From the NCBI GenBank assembly GCA_003523055.1, contig DPHC01000008.1, positions 14,588 through 78,587 on the forward strand: a stretch of DNA of 64,000 bases, written 5' to 3'. The notes below the pieces were generated by a model. That model did no database searches. It was not told where the DNA came from and was given only the letters and a program-made list of their open reading frames with translations. Below, in pieces: positions 44,232 through 51,665 of this stretch. A program made the translations under genes and the position numbers. Each line of letters opens with the position of its first letter. Within the stretch, counting starts at the first letter, position 1. This DNA is from Dehalococcoidia bacterium (GTDB taxonomy: Bacteria; Chloroflexota; Dehalococcoidia; Lucifugimonadales; UBA3495).

Positions 44232-46118
44232 ATGAAAAAACCTTTATTTAACTTAAGTTTATTATGCTTATTATCTGTTTCTTTGTTATGCTGCAAACTA
44301 ACCACAAAAGAATTTACCAATGAATTTCCAATATGCCAACAAGATAACACCACAGCCATCAACGAGCATATATCTGAGTCGTTAGAAGCTAAGTATCCAG
44401 CAGCAAATATCCCAACAAATTTAAATTTATGCGACATGATTAGCGAATTAAAGATTACTCCAACCCATACCCCTGATACAGATATTATTAACGCAATTGA
44501 ATCAGTGTGGGTTACAGATATATCTCAGCAAAAAGACACTAACCATAAAATCAAACTGGAGCTTAGTACTGAAAATTTCGAATGGTATTTTGCTGACAAT
44601 ATACTAGTAAATATAGAATTATTAAATACAGTATCTGAAAAAATTGAATCTCAAATCTATCCGGTTTTGTCTGATAATTTCGGTGATTATTGGAGAAACA
44701 AAACTATACCAGAACAAAAACTAAAAATTATCCATGTTCCTTTAGGAAAAGGAATCGCTGGTTATTTTAATGACCGAGACATGTATCCTAAGGCACTATT
44801 CCCTCATAGTAATGAGTTAGTAGGTATCTACGTCAATACTATGATCCAAATGTCAAACCCTGTATACCTAGAAGTGTTAACACACGAACTGCAACATGCT
44901 ATCCACTGGAACCAAGATCGCACTGAGGAAACATGGGTAAATGAAGGATTATCAGAATATGGGGTAGAATTAGCATCTTTAAGAACTTTTAATTTAGCTA
45001 AATTTAACCCTGAAACATCATTAGTTAACTGGCCATACGTTAATCAACTGCCGAATTACATTACATCAAATTTGTTTATGAAATATTTTTATGAACATTA
45101 TGTTAAAAACTCGGAACAAAAGCTCATTTTTATACAAGAGCCTTTAGATGGGATACATGGAATCAACAATTATTTAATGGACACCAACCAGAATAAAACT
45201 TTCTATGAGATTTTTTCAGATTGGGGAATAGCAAACTTAATTAACGAATCCAACACACTATACGGTTATAGCACTATAAGCGGTAACGTATTCGACTTCG
45301 CTAATCAAAACAGCATTGGGTACAACGAAGCAGTGGAACGTCAAATAACTCAATTTAGTACACACTATATAGACATTGCCATACCAAAAGAATCTGGAGA
45401 ATTAGATATTTATTTTGAAGGCACCGAATTCACGCAATCATTTCCATACTCTATTAATACAATCGATAACTCGTGTTGGTGGAGTAATAAAGGTGATTCA
45501 ATCAACACTTCATTGACTGGAAAAATAAATTTAGATGGATTAAATGCTTCTACTCTAAGTTTTTCTGCTTCTTATGATATTGAAGAGAATTGGGATTTCG
45601 CGTATATACAAATTTCAAATGACAATCAAAAGACTTGGCAATCAATTAAAACTAAAAATATGAAAACATCCCTATATGCATTGAACCATTTAAAACACGG
45701 CTATACAGGCAGGCAAGAATTTATTAATTATTCACTAGATTTGTCTGAATACCAAAATCAAGATATTCATATTAAGTTTTCTTACATCACAGACGGGAGT
45801 ACTACTGGACCTGGATTTTGCGTGGGAGATATAAAAACTGAAAACAGCTCTGAATTAAAAATAGAGTGGATGCCTGATGGATTTGTGTATATTAATAACA
45901 ATGCTCCTCAAGGTTATATGGTTAATATAATTCAGATGGGATTAGAAAACAAAGTTATTCCACTAGAATTAAATCACTCGAATCGCGCGACAATAAGGTT
46001 ACCGATACCAACATACGGGAACTGGTATGTTATATCAGTAGTCGCGTACAACGAAATTTCTAATTTACCAGCGACCTATACCACAGGAGTTAACAACGAT
46101 CATAGCATAGATAAATAA
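44232..46118 (+). CDS. secreted zinc metalloprotease lipoprotein (immune-inhibitor-A-like C-terminus)
   Basis: 628-residue protein. The N-terminus MKKPLFNLSLLCLLSVSLLCCKLT is a signal peptide ending in a lipobox-like LLCC, so it is probably lipid-anchored. The catalytic site is EVLTHELQHAIHWN (HExxH), followed by ETWVNEGLSEYG, whose Glu fits the gluzincin third zinc ligand. The C-terminal half has WWSNKGDSINTSLTGKINL, ASYDIEENWDFAYIQISNDNQKTWQSI and IKFSYITDGSTTGPGFCVGDI, which resemble the beta-sandwich modules after the catalytic domain in M6 (immune inhibitor A) proteases. It would degrade external protein. Its 3' end overlaps the minus-strand glutamine synthetase gene by 19 bases. Confidence 0.83.
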   Translation: MKKPLFNLSLLCLLSVSLLCCKLTTKEFTNEFPICQQDNTTAINEHISESLEAKYPAANIPTNLNLCDMISELKITPTHTPDTDIINAIESVWVTDISQQKDTNHKIKLELSTENFEWYFADNILVNIELLNTVSEKIESQIYPVLSDNFGDYWRNKTIPEQKLKIIHVPLGKGIAGYFNDRDMYPKALFPHSNELVGIYVNTMIQMSNPVYLEVLTHELQHAIHWNQDRTEETWVNEGLSEYGVELASLRTFNLAKFNPETSLVNWPYVNQLPNYITSNLFMKYFYEHYVKNSEQKLIFIQEPLDGIHGINNYLMDTNQNKTFYEIFSDWGIANLINESNTLYGYSTISGNVFDFANQNSIGYNEAVERQITQFSTHYIDIAIPKESGELDIYFEGTEFTQSFPYSINTIDNSCWWSNKGDSINTSLTGKINLDGLNASTLSFSASYDIEENWDFAYIQISNDNQKTWQSIKTKNMKTSLYALNHLKHGYTGRQEFINYSLDLSEYQNQDIHIKFSYITDGSTTGPGFCVGDIKTENSSELKIEWMPDGFVYINNNAPQGYMVNIIQMGLENKVIPLELNHSNRATIRLPIPTYGNWYVISVVAYNEISNLPATYTTGVNNDHSIDK

Positions 46119-47404
46119 CGGTTAACTTCAAAATCCGTTACTTCAGTTCTATAAAGATCGAGTTCAATTTTTTTGTTACTAATAAAACTAGTAAATATAT
46201 GTTTCCCTAAAGTTTGTTGTAATAATTCACTGTGCTCTGAAAGACTTATGGCTTCTTCTAAACTTCCAGGTAACTGGTCACTAACATCAACCTTACCAGG
46301 GCGTGGTAAATCATATTTACCTGTTATACCTTTTAAACCTGCTGCTAACATTACACTAAATGCTAAATAGGGATTACAGGCTGGATCCGGTGCTCTATAT
46401 TCAATTCTTACAGAGTTTTCTCCGCCTATTTTAAAAGCTGGGATTCTGACCAGGTCAGATTGGCTAGAATGCGCCCAAGAAACATCCAATGGGGCCTCGT
46501 GACCTGAAACTAGTCTTTTATAAGAATTCACCCATTGATTAGTAACTAATGTGATTTCAGGAGCATGTTTCAATAATCCAGCCACAAAGTATTTGGCGTC
46601 ATTTGATAAATGAAATTCATCATTTGGATCATAAAAAGCATTACTATCCCCTTTAAACAGAGATTGGTAAGTATGCATGCCTGATCCATTAATGCCATTA
46701 ATGGGTTTAGGCATAAATGTAGCATATGCCCCTTTTGCAGCTGCTAATTCTTTTATAACTAGTTTCGCAGTAATCACATTATCAGCCATAGTTAAAGCAT
46801 CAGTATACTGCAAGTCAATTTCATTTTGGCTAGGCGCTACTTCATGGTGAGAATATTTTACTGGTATACCCATAGCCGCAAGGTTCAAAACGGTATCACG
46901 TCTCAAATCTCCTGAGACTTGTCCGGAATTTTGATCAAAATAGCCACCATTATCTAATAAAACAGGAGTTTCATCATTAGCTAAGTAAAAAAACTCTAGT
47001 TCGGTTCCGACATAAAATGTGAAACCCGAATCAGCTAATCGCTTTAAATTCTGTTTCAAAATATTACGTGAATCACCTGTAAATGGTTTCTCGTCAGGAG
47101 TGAATATGTCACAAAACATCCTAGCCGTACCATTATCAGTCGGTCGCCACGGTAACACAGTAAAAGTAGAAGGATCTGGGAACGCTCTCACATCGCTCTC
47201 ATTATTACGTGCAAAACCGTCAATCGATGATCCATCAAATCCTACACCTCGGTACAAAGCATCTTCAAGGTCATCTATTGTAATGGCAAAACCTTTTAAA
47301 TTACCTAAGATATCAGTGAACCATAATCTAATGAATTTGATATCATTTTCTCTAGCATCACGTAAGACAAACTCTATTTCATCATGTTTCTGGGAGTTAT
47401 TCAT
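46100..47404 (-). CDS. glnA: type I glutamine synthetase, second paralogue without adenylylation loop
   Basis: 434-residue protein: DIKFIRLWFTDILGNLKGFAIT, GVGFDGSSIDGFARNNESDVRAFPD, YVGTELEFFYL, KYSHHEVAPSQNEIDLQYTDALTMADN, YATFMPKPINGINGSGMHTYQSLF, VNSYKRLVSGHEAPLDVSWA and RIEYRAPDPACNPYLAFSVMLAAGLKGI. All core metal-, ATP- and glutamate-site regions are there. The segment where GSI-beta enzymes carry the adenylylation Tyr is missing (PRPGKVDVSDQLPGSLEEAI), so it cannot be controlled that way. It forms glutamine from glutamate, ammonium and ATP. It follows the other glnA on the same strand, with its own extended -10 promoter in the gap. It may instead use another amine or glutamate analogue. 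Confidence 0.9.
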   Translation of the reverse strand: MNNSQKHDEIEFVLRDARENDIKFIRLWFTDILGNLKGFAITIDDLEDALYRGVGFDGSSIDGFARNNESDVRAFPDPSTFTVLPWRPTDNGTARMFCDIFTPDEKPFTGDSRNILKQNLKRLADSGFTFYVGTELEFFYLANDETPVLLDNGGYFDQNSGQVSGDLRRDTVLNLAAMGIPVKYSHHEVAPSQNEIDLQYTDALTMADNVITAKLVIKELAAAKGAYATFMPKPINGINGSGMHTYQSLFKGDSNAFYDPNDEFHLSNDAKYFVAGLLKHAPEITLVTNQWVNSYKRLVSGHEAPLDVSWAHSSQSDLVRIPAFKIGGENSVRIEYRAPDPACNPYLAFSVMLAAGLKGITGKYDLPRPGKVDVSDQLPGSLEEAISLSEHSELLQQTLGKHIFTSFISNKKIELDLYRTEVTDFEVNRYLSML

Positions 47405-47473
47405 AGTGTCACACTCCGAAGTGTTTGCATTAAAGCCTCAGGTACAACGAGTTGGGTGATTTTATCAAAGCTC

Positions 47474-47482
47474 ATTATAACA
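47474..47482 (-). promoter_or_regulatory. extended -10 promoter for the 434-residue glutamine synthetase
   Basis: On the minus strand the sequence reads TG-T-TATAAT, an extended -10 with a perfect TATAAT hexamer, about 70 bases before the start codon at 47404. The -35 region is poor and lies in the upstream hairpin. This suggests the gene can be expressed separately from the upstream glnA. Seen in sequence; activity is inferred. Confidence 0.5.
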
Positions 47483-47518
47483 GGGGCAAATTATTTTTAA
47501 TAAAATAAGCTTGCCCCT
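47482..47518 (-). terminator. stem-loop after glnA (477-residue enzyme)
   Basis: The outer stem is AGGGGCAA (47482-47489) with TTGCCCCT (47511-47518). The inner stem is TTATTTT (47491-47497) with AAAATAA (47502-47508) and a TAAT loop. It lies 27 bases after the glnA stop on the minus strand. There is no long U-run after it on either strand, so it may be a factor-assisted terminator or an mRNA end-protecting hairpin rather than a full intrinsic terminator. Confidence 0.5.
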
Positions 47519-47544
47519 ATCTTCTTGCCATAACTTATATAAAA

Positions 47545-48978
47545 CTAAGCGTCAAAGGAAAGATAAAACTCATAAGGATGTGGTCTCAACCGAATAGGAT
47601 CAACATCATTAGTACGTTTAAAATTGATCCAAGATGATATAACATCTTCAGTAAATACATCACCTTTTAATAAAAATTCGTGATCTGCCTCTAAAGCATT
47701 CAATGCCTCTTCTAAACTACTAGGAACTTGAGGCAACTTAGACAATTCTTCTGCAGATAATTCGAACAAATCTTGTTCAAGTGGTTCTCCGGGGTCATAG
47801 CCATTCTCAATGCCATCCAAACCTGCCATCAGCATGGCCGAAAATGTCAAATATGGGTTACAAGTCGGATCTGCAGATCTAAATTCGACTCTCTTAGCTG
47901 CTGGATTTTGAAAATACATTGGGATTCTGCATGCTGCAGATCGGTTTCTAGCAGATAAAGCGAGGATTGTTGGAGCTTCAAAACCGGGTGTTAGCCTTTT
48001 ATAAGAGTTAGTTGTAGGGGCTCCAAAAGCCATAAGAGCCTTTCCGTGCTTAATCAATCCACCGATATAGTTTAATCCCATTTTGGACATGCCAGCATAT
48101 CCATCTCCAGCAAATAAAGGAACATCATCTTTCCAAATTGATTGGTGTATGTGCATACCGGTGCCATTGTCATTAAAAATCGGCTTGGGCATAAAAGTGG
48201 CTACTTTACCATATTGCTTAGCTATATTTTTAATGACATATTTATATATCATAACCTTATCTGCAGTAGTGAGGAGTTTATCGAACACAATATCAATCTC
48301 AGCTTGTCCAGCTGTGGCTACTTCATGATGTTGTTTTTCAACAGCTATTCCGAAAGTATTAACTAATGTTCTAACCATATCACTACGCATATCTTGCATC
48401 GTATCAATCGGTGAAACAGGGAAATAACCTTCTTTATGCCTTGGTCTCAAGCCTTTATTTAAGGTGACACCATCCAACATAGTTTTTTCTCCAGAGTTCC
48501 AAATGCCTTCATCTGAATCAATATGATGTTCCGAATAATTCGGTCCATAACCAAATCTGACTGAATCAAAAACGAAAAATTCGACTTCTGGGCCCCATAA
48601 CGAATCATCGCCTAAACCAGTTTTTTTAAGATAAGCTTCTGCTTTTTTCGCAATGTTTCTAGGATCTCTAGAATAGTCTTTCCCAGTAAGTGGGTCTCTG
48701 ATATCAGCTATAACGGTTACATGACCCTTATTAAAAGGATCTATTGCTACTGTTGAAACATCAGGAACCAGAAGCATATCTGATTCTTCAATTGATTGAA
48801 ATCCCCTAATGCTAGATCCATCAAAACCTGTTCCATCTGTGAATAACGAATCTTTAACTTCACTAGTAGGAACTGCTACATGTTGCCAGGTCCCTGGTAA
48901 GTCTGTGAATTTAATGTCTAACATGTCGCATTCATTATCTTTCATAAGTTTTAAAACGTTAGCAGCCTCATTAGCCAT
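47545..48978 (-). CDS. glnA: type I glutamine synthetase, main copy, adenylylation Tyr replaced by Phe
   Basis: 477-residue protein: MLDIKFTDLPGTWQHVAVP, GTGFDGSSIRGFQSIEESDMLLVPD, GPEVEFFVFD, KQHHEVATAGQAEIDIVFD, VATFMPKPIFNDNGTGMHIHQSIW, TNSYKRLTPGFEAP and CRIPMYFQNPAAKRVEFRSADPTCNPYLTFSAML. Length and motifs match GSI-beta. The adenylylation loop reads LEQDLFELSAEELSKLPQVP where enterobacterial GlnA has NLYDLPPEE, so Tyr is Phe and GlnE-type modification should not occur. A strong Shine-Dalgarno (aaggagga) precedes the ATG. It assimilates ammonium brought in by the AmtB encoded upstream on the same strand. Upstream are a TATAGT -10 and a long palindrome with TTAC half-sites. Confidence 0.95.
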   Translation of the reverse strand: MANEAANVLKLMKDNECDMLDIKFTDLPGTWQHVAVPTSEVKDSLFTDGTGFDGSSIRGFQSIEESDMLLVPDVSTVAIDPFNKGHVTVIADIRDPLTGKDYSRDPRNIAKKAEAYLKKTGLGDDSLWGPEVEFFVFDSVRFGYGPNYSEHHIDSDEGIWNSGEKTMLDGVTLNKGLRPRHKEGYFPVSPIDTMQDMRSDMVRTLVNTFGIAVEKQHHEVATAGQAEIDIVFDKLLTTADKVMIYKYVIKNIAKQYGKVATFMPKPIFNDNGTGMHIHQSIWKDDVPLFAGDGYAGMSKMGLNYIGGLIKHGKALMAFGAPTTNSYKRLTPGFEAPTILALSARNRSAACRIPMYFQNPAAKRVEFRSADPTCNPYLTFSAMLMAGLDGIENGYDPGEPLEQDLFELSAEELSKLPQVPSSLEEALNALEADHEFLLKGDVFTEDVISSWINFKRTNDVDPIRLRPHPYEFYLSFDA

Positions 48979-49001
48979 ATCATTTCCTCCTTAATTTGCG
49001 A

Positions 49002-49030
49002 ACTATACTGATGTTCGAAGTAGTAAAATT
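49002..49030 (-). promoter_or_regulatory. glnA: candidate glnA promoter
   Basis: On the minus strand a TATAGT hexamer lies at 49007-49002, about 25 bases before the start codon. No recognisable TTGACA is found 16-18 bases upstream (AT-rich instead). A good -10 with a poor -35, directly next to a palindrome, is what an activator-dependent promoter looks like. Inferred. Confidence 0.45.
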
Positions 49031-49078
49031 ATATAAATAAACTGTTACGTTTATATTACGTAACAGTTTATTTATATA
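49030..49078. repeat. long perfect palindrome between amtB and glnA with TTAC half-sites
   Basis: Arms 49030-49050 and 49058-49078 are perfectly complementary over 21 bases with a 7-base loop; the arm ends in ...AAACTGTTACG. It contains GTTAC at 49044 and ATTAC at 49055, 11 bases apart, and their mirror images. It lies downstream of amtB and upstream of glnA (both minus strand), so it may end the amtB transcript, serve as an operator for glnA, or both. Only four Us follow the hairpin on the minus strand, so it is weak as an intrinsic terminator. Confidence 0.7.
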
Positions 49079-49099
49079 TTATGATTGATACCGAGTTTC

Positions 49100-50311
49100 C
49101 TATCTATTGTAAGCTGATTCTCCGTGCTGATTAGAGTCAAGACCTTCTTGTTCTTCTTGTTCTGTAACTCTGAGGCCGATGGTATATTTAATGGCCAATA
49201 AAATCACTGAAGTCATAACAAATGACCAAATCCATGTCACTACGATACCTATAACTTGTACAGTTATTTGATCCCAGTATTCAGGACTGAAAACTCCTGG
49301 CAAACCAGCAGCAGCAAATCCTACTCCTGCAAACAAACCAGTAGCTAATGCTCCCCATGTGCCGCCCATTCCATGGACTCCCCACACAGCTAATGCATCA
49401 TCAACACCTAATTTCAATAAGAGTTCTATAGAAAGGTAGCATATAACACCTGCTCCTAAACCTATGAATAAGGCAGGTATCACTCCTACGAATCCACATG
49501 CTGGAGTTATAGCTACTAACCCAGCAATAGCTCCAGAGGCGGCTCCTACAGCTCCAGGTTTTTTACCCATTACTAAAGCCATTCCAAGCCAGGTAACCAT
49601 ACCCATTGCAGCAGCAGTATTAGTAACTACAAAAGCATTTACTGCAAATTCATTAGCCGCTAATGCACTACCGGCATTAAACCCAAACCATCCGAACCAT
49701 AGGAATCCAGCTCCCATTAATATCATAGGTATGTTGTGTTCAGAAGAATCATGCTGCACTCCTGCAGCATGCTTGAATCCCATTCTAGGGCCAATTATTA
49801 ATGCAGCTGCCAAAGCACCTATACCAGAATTTATATGTACTACGGTGCCACCGGCAAAGTCCAGTGCTCCCATTTCAAACAACCATCCTCCAGATGCCCA
49901 AACCCAATGAGCAACTGGTGCATACACTATGGTTACCCACGCAACTACAAACACTGCGTATGCAGAAAATTTCATTCTTTCTGCAAAAGCTCCTGTTATA
50001 AGAGCTGGCGTAATAATTGCAAACATACATTGAAAGATCATGAACAGCATATCATCGGTGTTTTCCAAACCTGATAATGCCAAATAGTCCATTCCTCCAA
50101 TAAATCCTCCAATAGATGTACCGAAAGCTATGCTGTAGCCCCATAACACCCAAACCACACTACAAAGTCCCATAGCTACAAAGCTATGCATTATTGTGGT
50201 GATTGCATTTTTTCTGCTTACCATTCCGCCGTAAAACAATCCCAATCCAGGTGTCATCAACAGAACTAAAGCTGAACAAGTCATAATCCAAGCTAAATCA
50301 GCTGGTGCCAT
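49100..50311 (-). CDS. amtB: ammonium transporter (AmtB/Amt family)
   Basis: 403-residue membrane protein with about 11 helices and no cleavable signal. Family regions include LVLLMTPGLGLFYGGMVSRKNAITTIMHSF near the N-terminus, WVTIVYAPVAHWVWASGGWLFEMGALDFAGGTVVHINSGIGALAAALIIGPR with the first of the twin pore His residues (VVHINSG), VTWLGMALVMG, and DALAVWGVHGMGGTWGALATGLFAG with the second His. It conducts ammonium across the cytoplasmic membrane. A GlnB/GlnK gene, usual partner of AmtB, is not adjacent. A strong ribosome site (agggggaga) precedes the ATG. Upstream is a five-box 11-bp-periodic array. Confidence 0.95.
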   Translation of the reverse strand: MAPADLAWIMTCSALVLLMTPGLGLFYGGMVSRKNAITTIMHSFVAMGLCSVVWVLWGYSIAFGTSIGGFIGGMDYLALSGLENTDDMLFMIFQCMFAIITPALITGAFAERMKFSAYAVFVVAWVTIVYAPVAHWVWASGGWLFEMGALDFAGGTVVHINSGIGALAAALIIGPRMGFKHAAGVQHDSSEHNIPMILMGAGFLWFGWFGFNAGSALAANEFAVNAFVVTNTAAAMGMVTWLGMALVMGKKPGAVGAASGAIAGLVAITPACGFVGVIPALFIGLGAGVICYLSIELLLKLGVDDALAVWGVHGMGGTWGALATGLFAGVGFAAAGLPGVFSPEYWDQITVQVIGIVVTWIWSFVMTSVILLAIKYTIGLRVTEQEEQEGLDSNQHGESAYNR

Positions 50312-50333
50312 AATCTCCCCCTAATATCATTTA

Positions 50334-50361
50334 ATTATATCTGGGAGTTTAACGGCAACAA
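50334..50361 (-). promoter_or_regulatory. amtB: amtB promoter with perfect -10 and weak -35
   Basis: The minus strand has TATAAT at 50339-50334 and, with 16-base spacing, TTGTTG at 50361-50356 as a weak -35. The first half-site of the repeat array begins at 50362, immediately upstream. This geometry fits an activator bound next to the -35 box. The leader to the ATG would be about 18-20 bases with the gggggaga ribosome site in it. Confidence 0.55.
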
Positions 50362-50421
50362 ATTACATCAAAATTACAGATTGTTTACGACGGAGTAAAT
50401 TCTCTGTTACATTCATGTTAC
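50362..50421. promoter_or_regulatory. 11-bp-periodic TTAC half-site array upstream of amtB (GlnR-like operator candidate)
   Basis: On the plus strand the pentamers ATTAC (50362), ATTAC (50373), TTTAC (50384), GTTAC (50406) and GTTAC (50417) all lie in one 11-base register; only the 50395 slot is degenerate (GTAAA). One site per helical turn means a protein array on one DNA face. The spacing and the GTnAC core resemble the GlnR boxes of Actinobacteria (gTnAC-n6-GaAAC). The same GTTAC-n6-ATTAC pair occurs in the palindrome upstream of glnA. The regulator gene is not in the window. Confidence 0.6.
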
Positions 50422-50519
50422 GAATTTTAAATCTCGTCCTAGGTTTTTACTTTAATAATTAATACCTTTCTAACAATTTAATCTGATATCATATATAAGA
50501 TTATACTTTTGGAGTTTAT

Positions 50520-50942
50520 ATGACTGCTCTTGACGATTTACAACAACAATACATTGATCTTGAATTCGAAATAGATATTAAGCCTGAGGCAGAAATCAGA
50601 TCGCAGGCACTATTAGTATTCGAATATGACTATCCAGAACAATCATCAGTTATTGACTTAGACACCGAAGAATTTACTGCCGTTTGCCCCTGGACTGGTT
50701 TGCCTGACTATGGAAGTTTATTAATACGATACATCCCAAGTACAACTTGCATTGAACTAAAATCTTTGAAATATTATTTGCTATCATTTAGAGATGTAGG
50801 AATAGTCCAAGAACATGCCGCAAATAGGATATTAAAAGATCTCGTTAAACTTTGCTCTCCAAAATTCATGAAAGTTACATTAGATTACAAACCTCGTGGA
50901 GGAATTCACACTACTGTCACTGTTGAACATCCAGAACTATAG
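50520..50942 (+). CDS. queF: NADPH-dependent 7-cyano-7-deazaguanine reductase
   Basis: 140-residue protein of the short (unimodular) QueF type. The active site is EFTAVCPWTGLPDYG, with nucleophile Cys56 and Asp63; the QueF motif ELKSLKYYLLSFRD, which binds NADPH, follows, and the C-terminus is KPRGGIHTTVTVEH. It reduces preQ0 to preQ1, the precursor inserted into tRNA as queuosine. It lies 3 bases before queC, the enzyme that makes preQ0, so both belong to the same pathway. Ribosome site ttggagtttatATG. No preQ1 riboswitch motif is seen upstream. Confidence 0.94.
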   Translation: MTALDDLQQQYIDLEFEIDIKPEAEIRSQALLVFEYDYPEQSSVIDLDTEEFTAVCPWTGLPDYGSLLIRYIPSTTCIELKSLKYYLLSFRDVGIVQEHAANRILKDLVKLCSPKFMKVTLDYKPRGGIHTTVTVEHPEL

Positions 50943-50945
50943 TCT

Positions 50946-51665
50946 ATGAAAGTATTTGCGGTAAGCCTATTATCAGGTGGATTAGATTCTACAACAGTAA
51001 CAACCATCGCAGCATCTTCAACTACCAATCTAGATGGGTTAACGTTTTTCTACGGCCAAAACCACTCTAAAGAAATAGAACAGGCAAAATTAGTAGCCGA
51101 ACATCTAGGAATACATCACAAAGTCATATCCATTGAATCTTTTAAAGAACTAGCCTGGTATTCTGCTTTAACGGATAAGGAATCAAACGACATTCCAATT
51201 GATAATAAGTTCATTGGAAATCAAATTCCTATTACTTATGTACCGCTCCGAAACTCGATGTTTGTAACCTTAGCTGCTTCATATTTAGAAAGTAAAATAC
51301 TATATGCTATTGAACAAAACAAAGAAAATCCAAACAATATTGAAGCTCACATTTTTCTGGCTCCTAATATTGTAGATTATAGCGGATATCCAGATTGTAG
51401 ACCTGAATTTTATAAATCAATCTCTCATACGATAAATTTAGGGAGTAAAATTTATAATGAATATAATATTAAGTTTACGATTAAAACGCCTATCATAAAT
51501 CTAAGCAAAAAAGAAATCATTTTGCTCGCAAGAAAAATCTCCGCACCACTAGATAAAACTTGGAGTTGTTATCAAAACGAACCTACGCCATGTCAAAAGT
51601 GTGATAGTTGCATTTTACGAGCGAAAGGATTCAATGAGGCCGGGATGCAAGATCCTATCTTATAA
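50946..51665 (+). CDS. queC: 7-cyano-7-deazaguanine synthase
   Basis: 239-residue N-type ATP pyrophosphatase: VSLLSGGLDSTTVTTIAA is the PP-loop, FYGQNHSKEIEQAKLVAEHLGI and YVPLRNSMFVTLAASYLE follow, and the zinc site is CYQNEPTPCQKCDSCILRAKGFNEAG with four Cys. It converts 7-carboxy-7-deazaguanine and ammonium to preQ0. QueD and QueE, needed before it, are not in the window. The stop codon overlaps the convergent hypothetical gene by 6 bases. Between ILYAIEQNKENPNNIEAHIFLAPNIVDYSGYPD there is a slightly longer loop than usual. Confidence 0.94.
   Translation: MKVFAVSLLSGGLDSTTVTTIAASSTTNLDGLTFFYGQNHSKEIEQAKLVAEHLGIHHKVISIESFKELAWYSALTDKESNDIPIDNKFIGNQIPITYVPLRNSMFVTLAASYLESKILYAIEQNKENPNNIEAHIFLAPNIVDYSGYPDCRPEFYKSISHTINLGSKIYNEYNIKFTIKTPIINLSKKEIILLARKISAPLDKTWSCYQNEPTPCQKCDSCILRAKGFNEAGMQDPIL

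Noticed and set aside
49464..49910. 148-residue plus-strand reading frame opposite amtB
   Set aside because: It is the complement of a strongly conserved transporter gene; low-complexity composition and no ribosome site.
50461..50519. preQ1 riboswitch upstream of queF
   Set aside because: No preQ1-I or -II core motif or pseudoknot found; only an AT-rich leader with a ribosome site.
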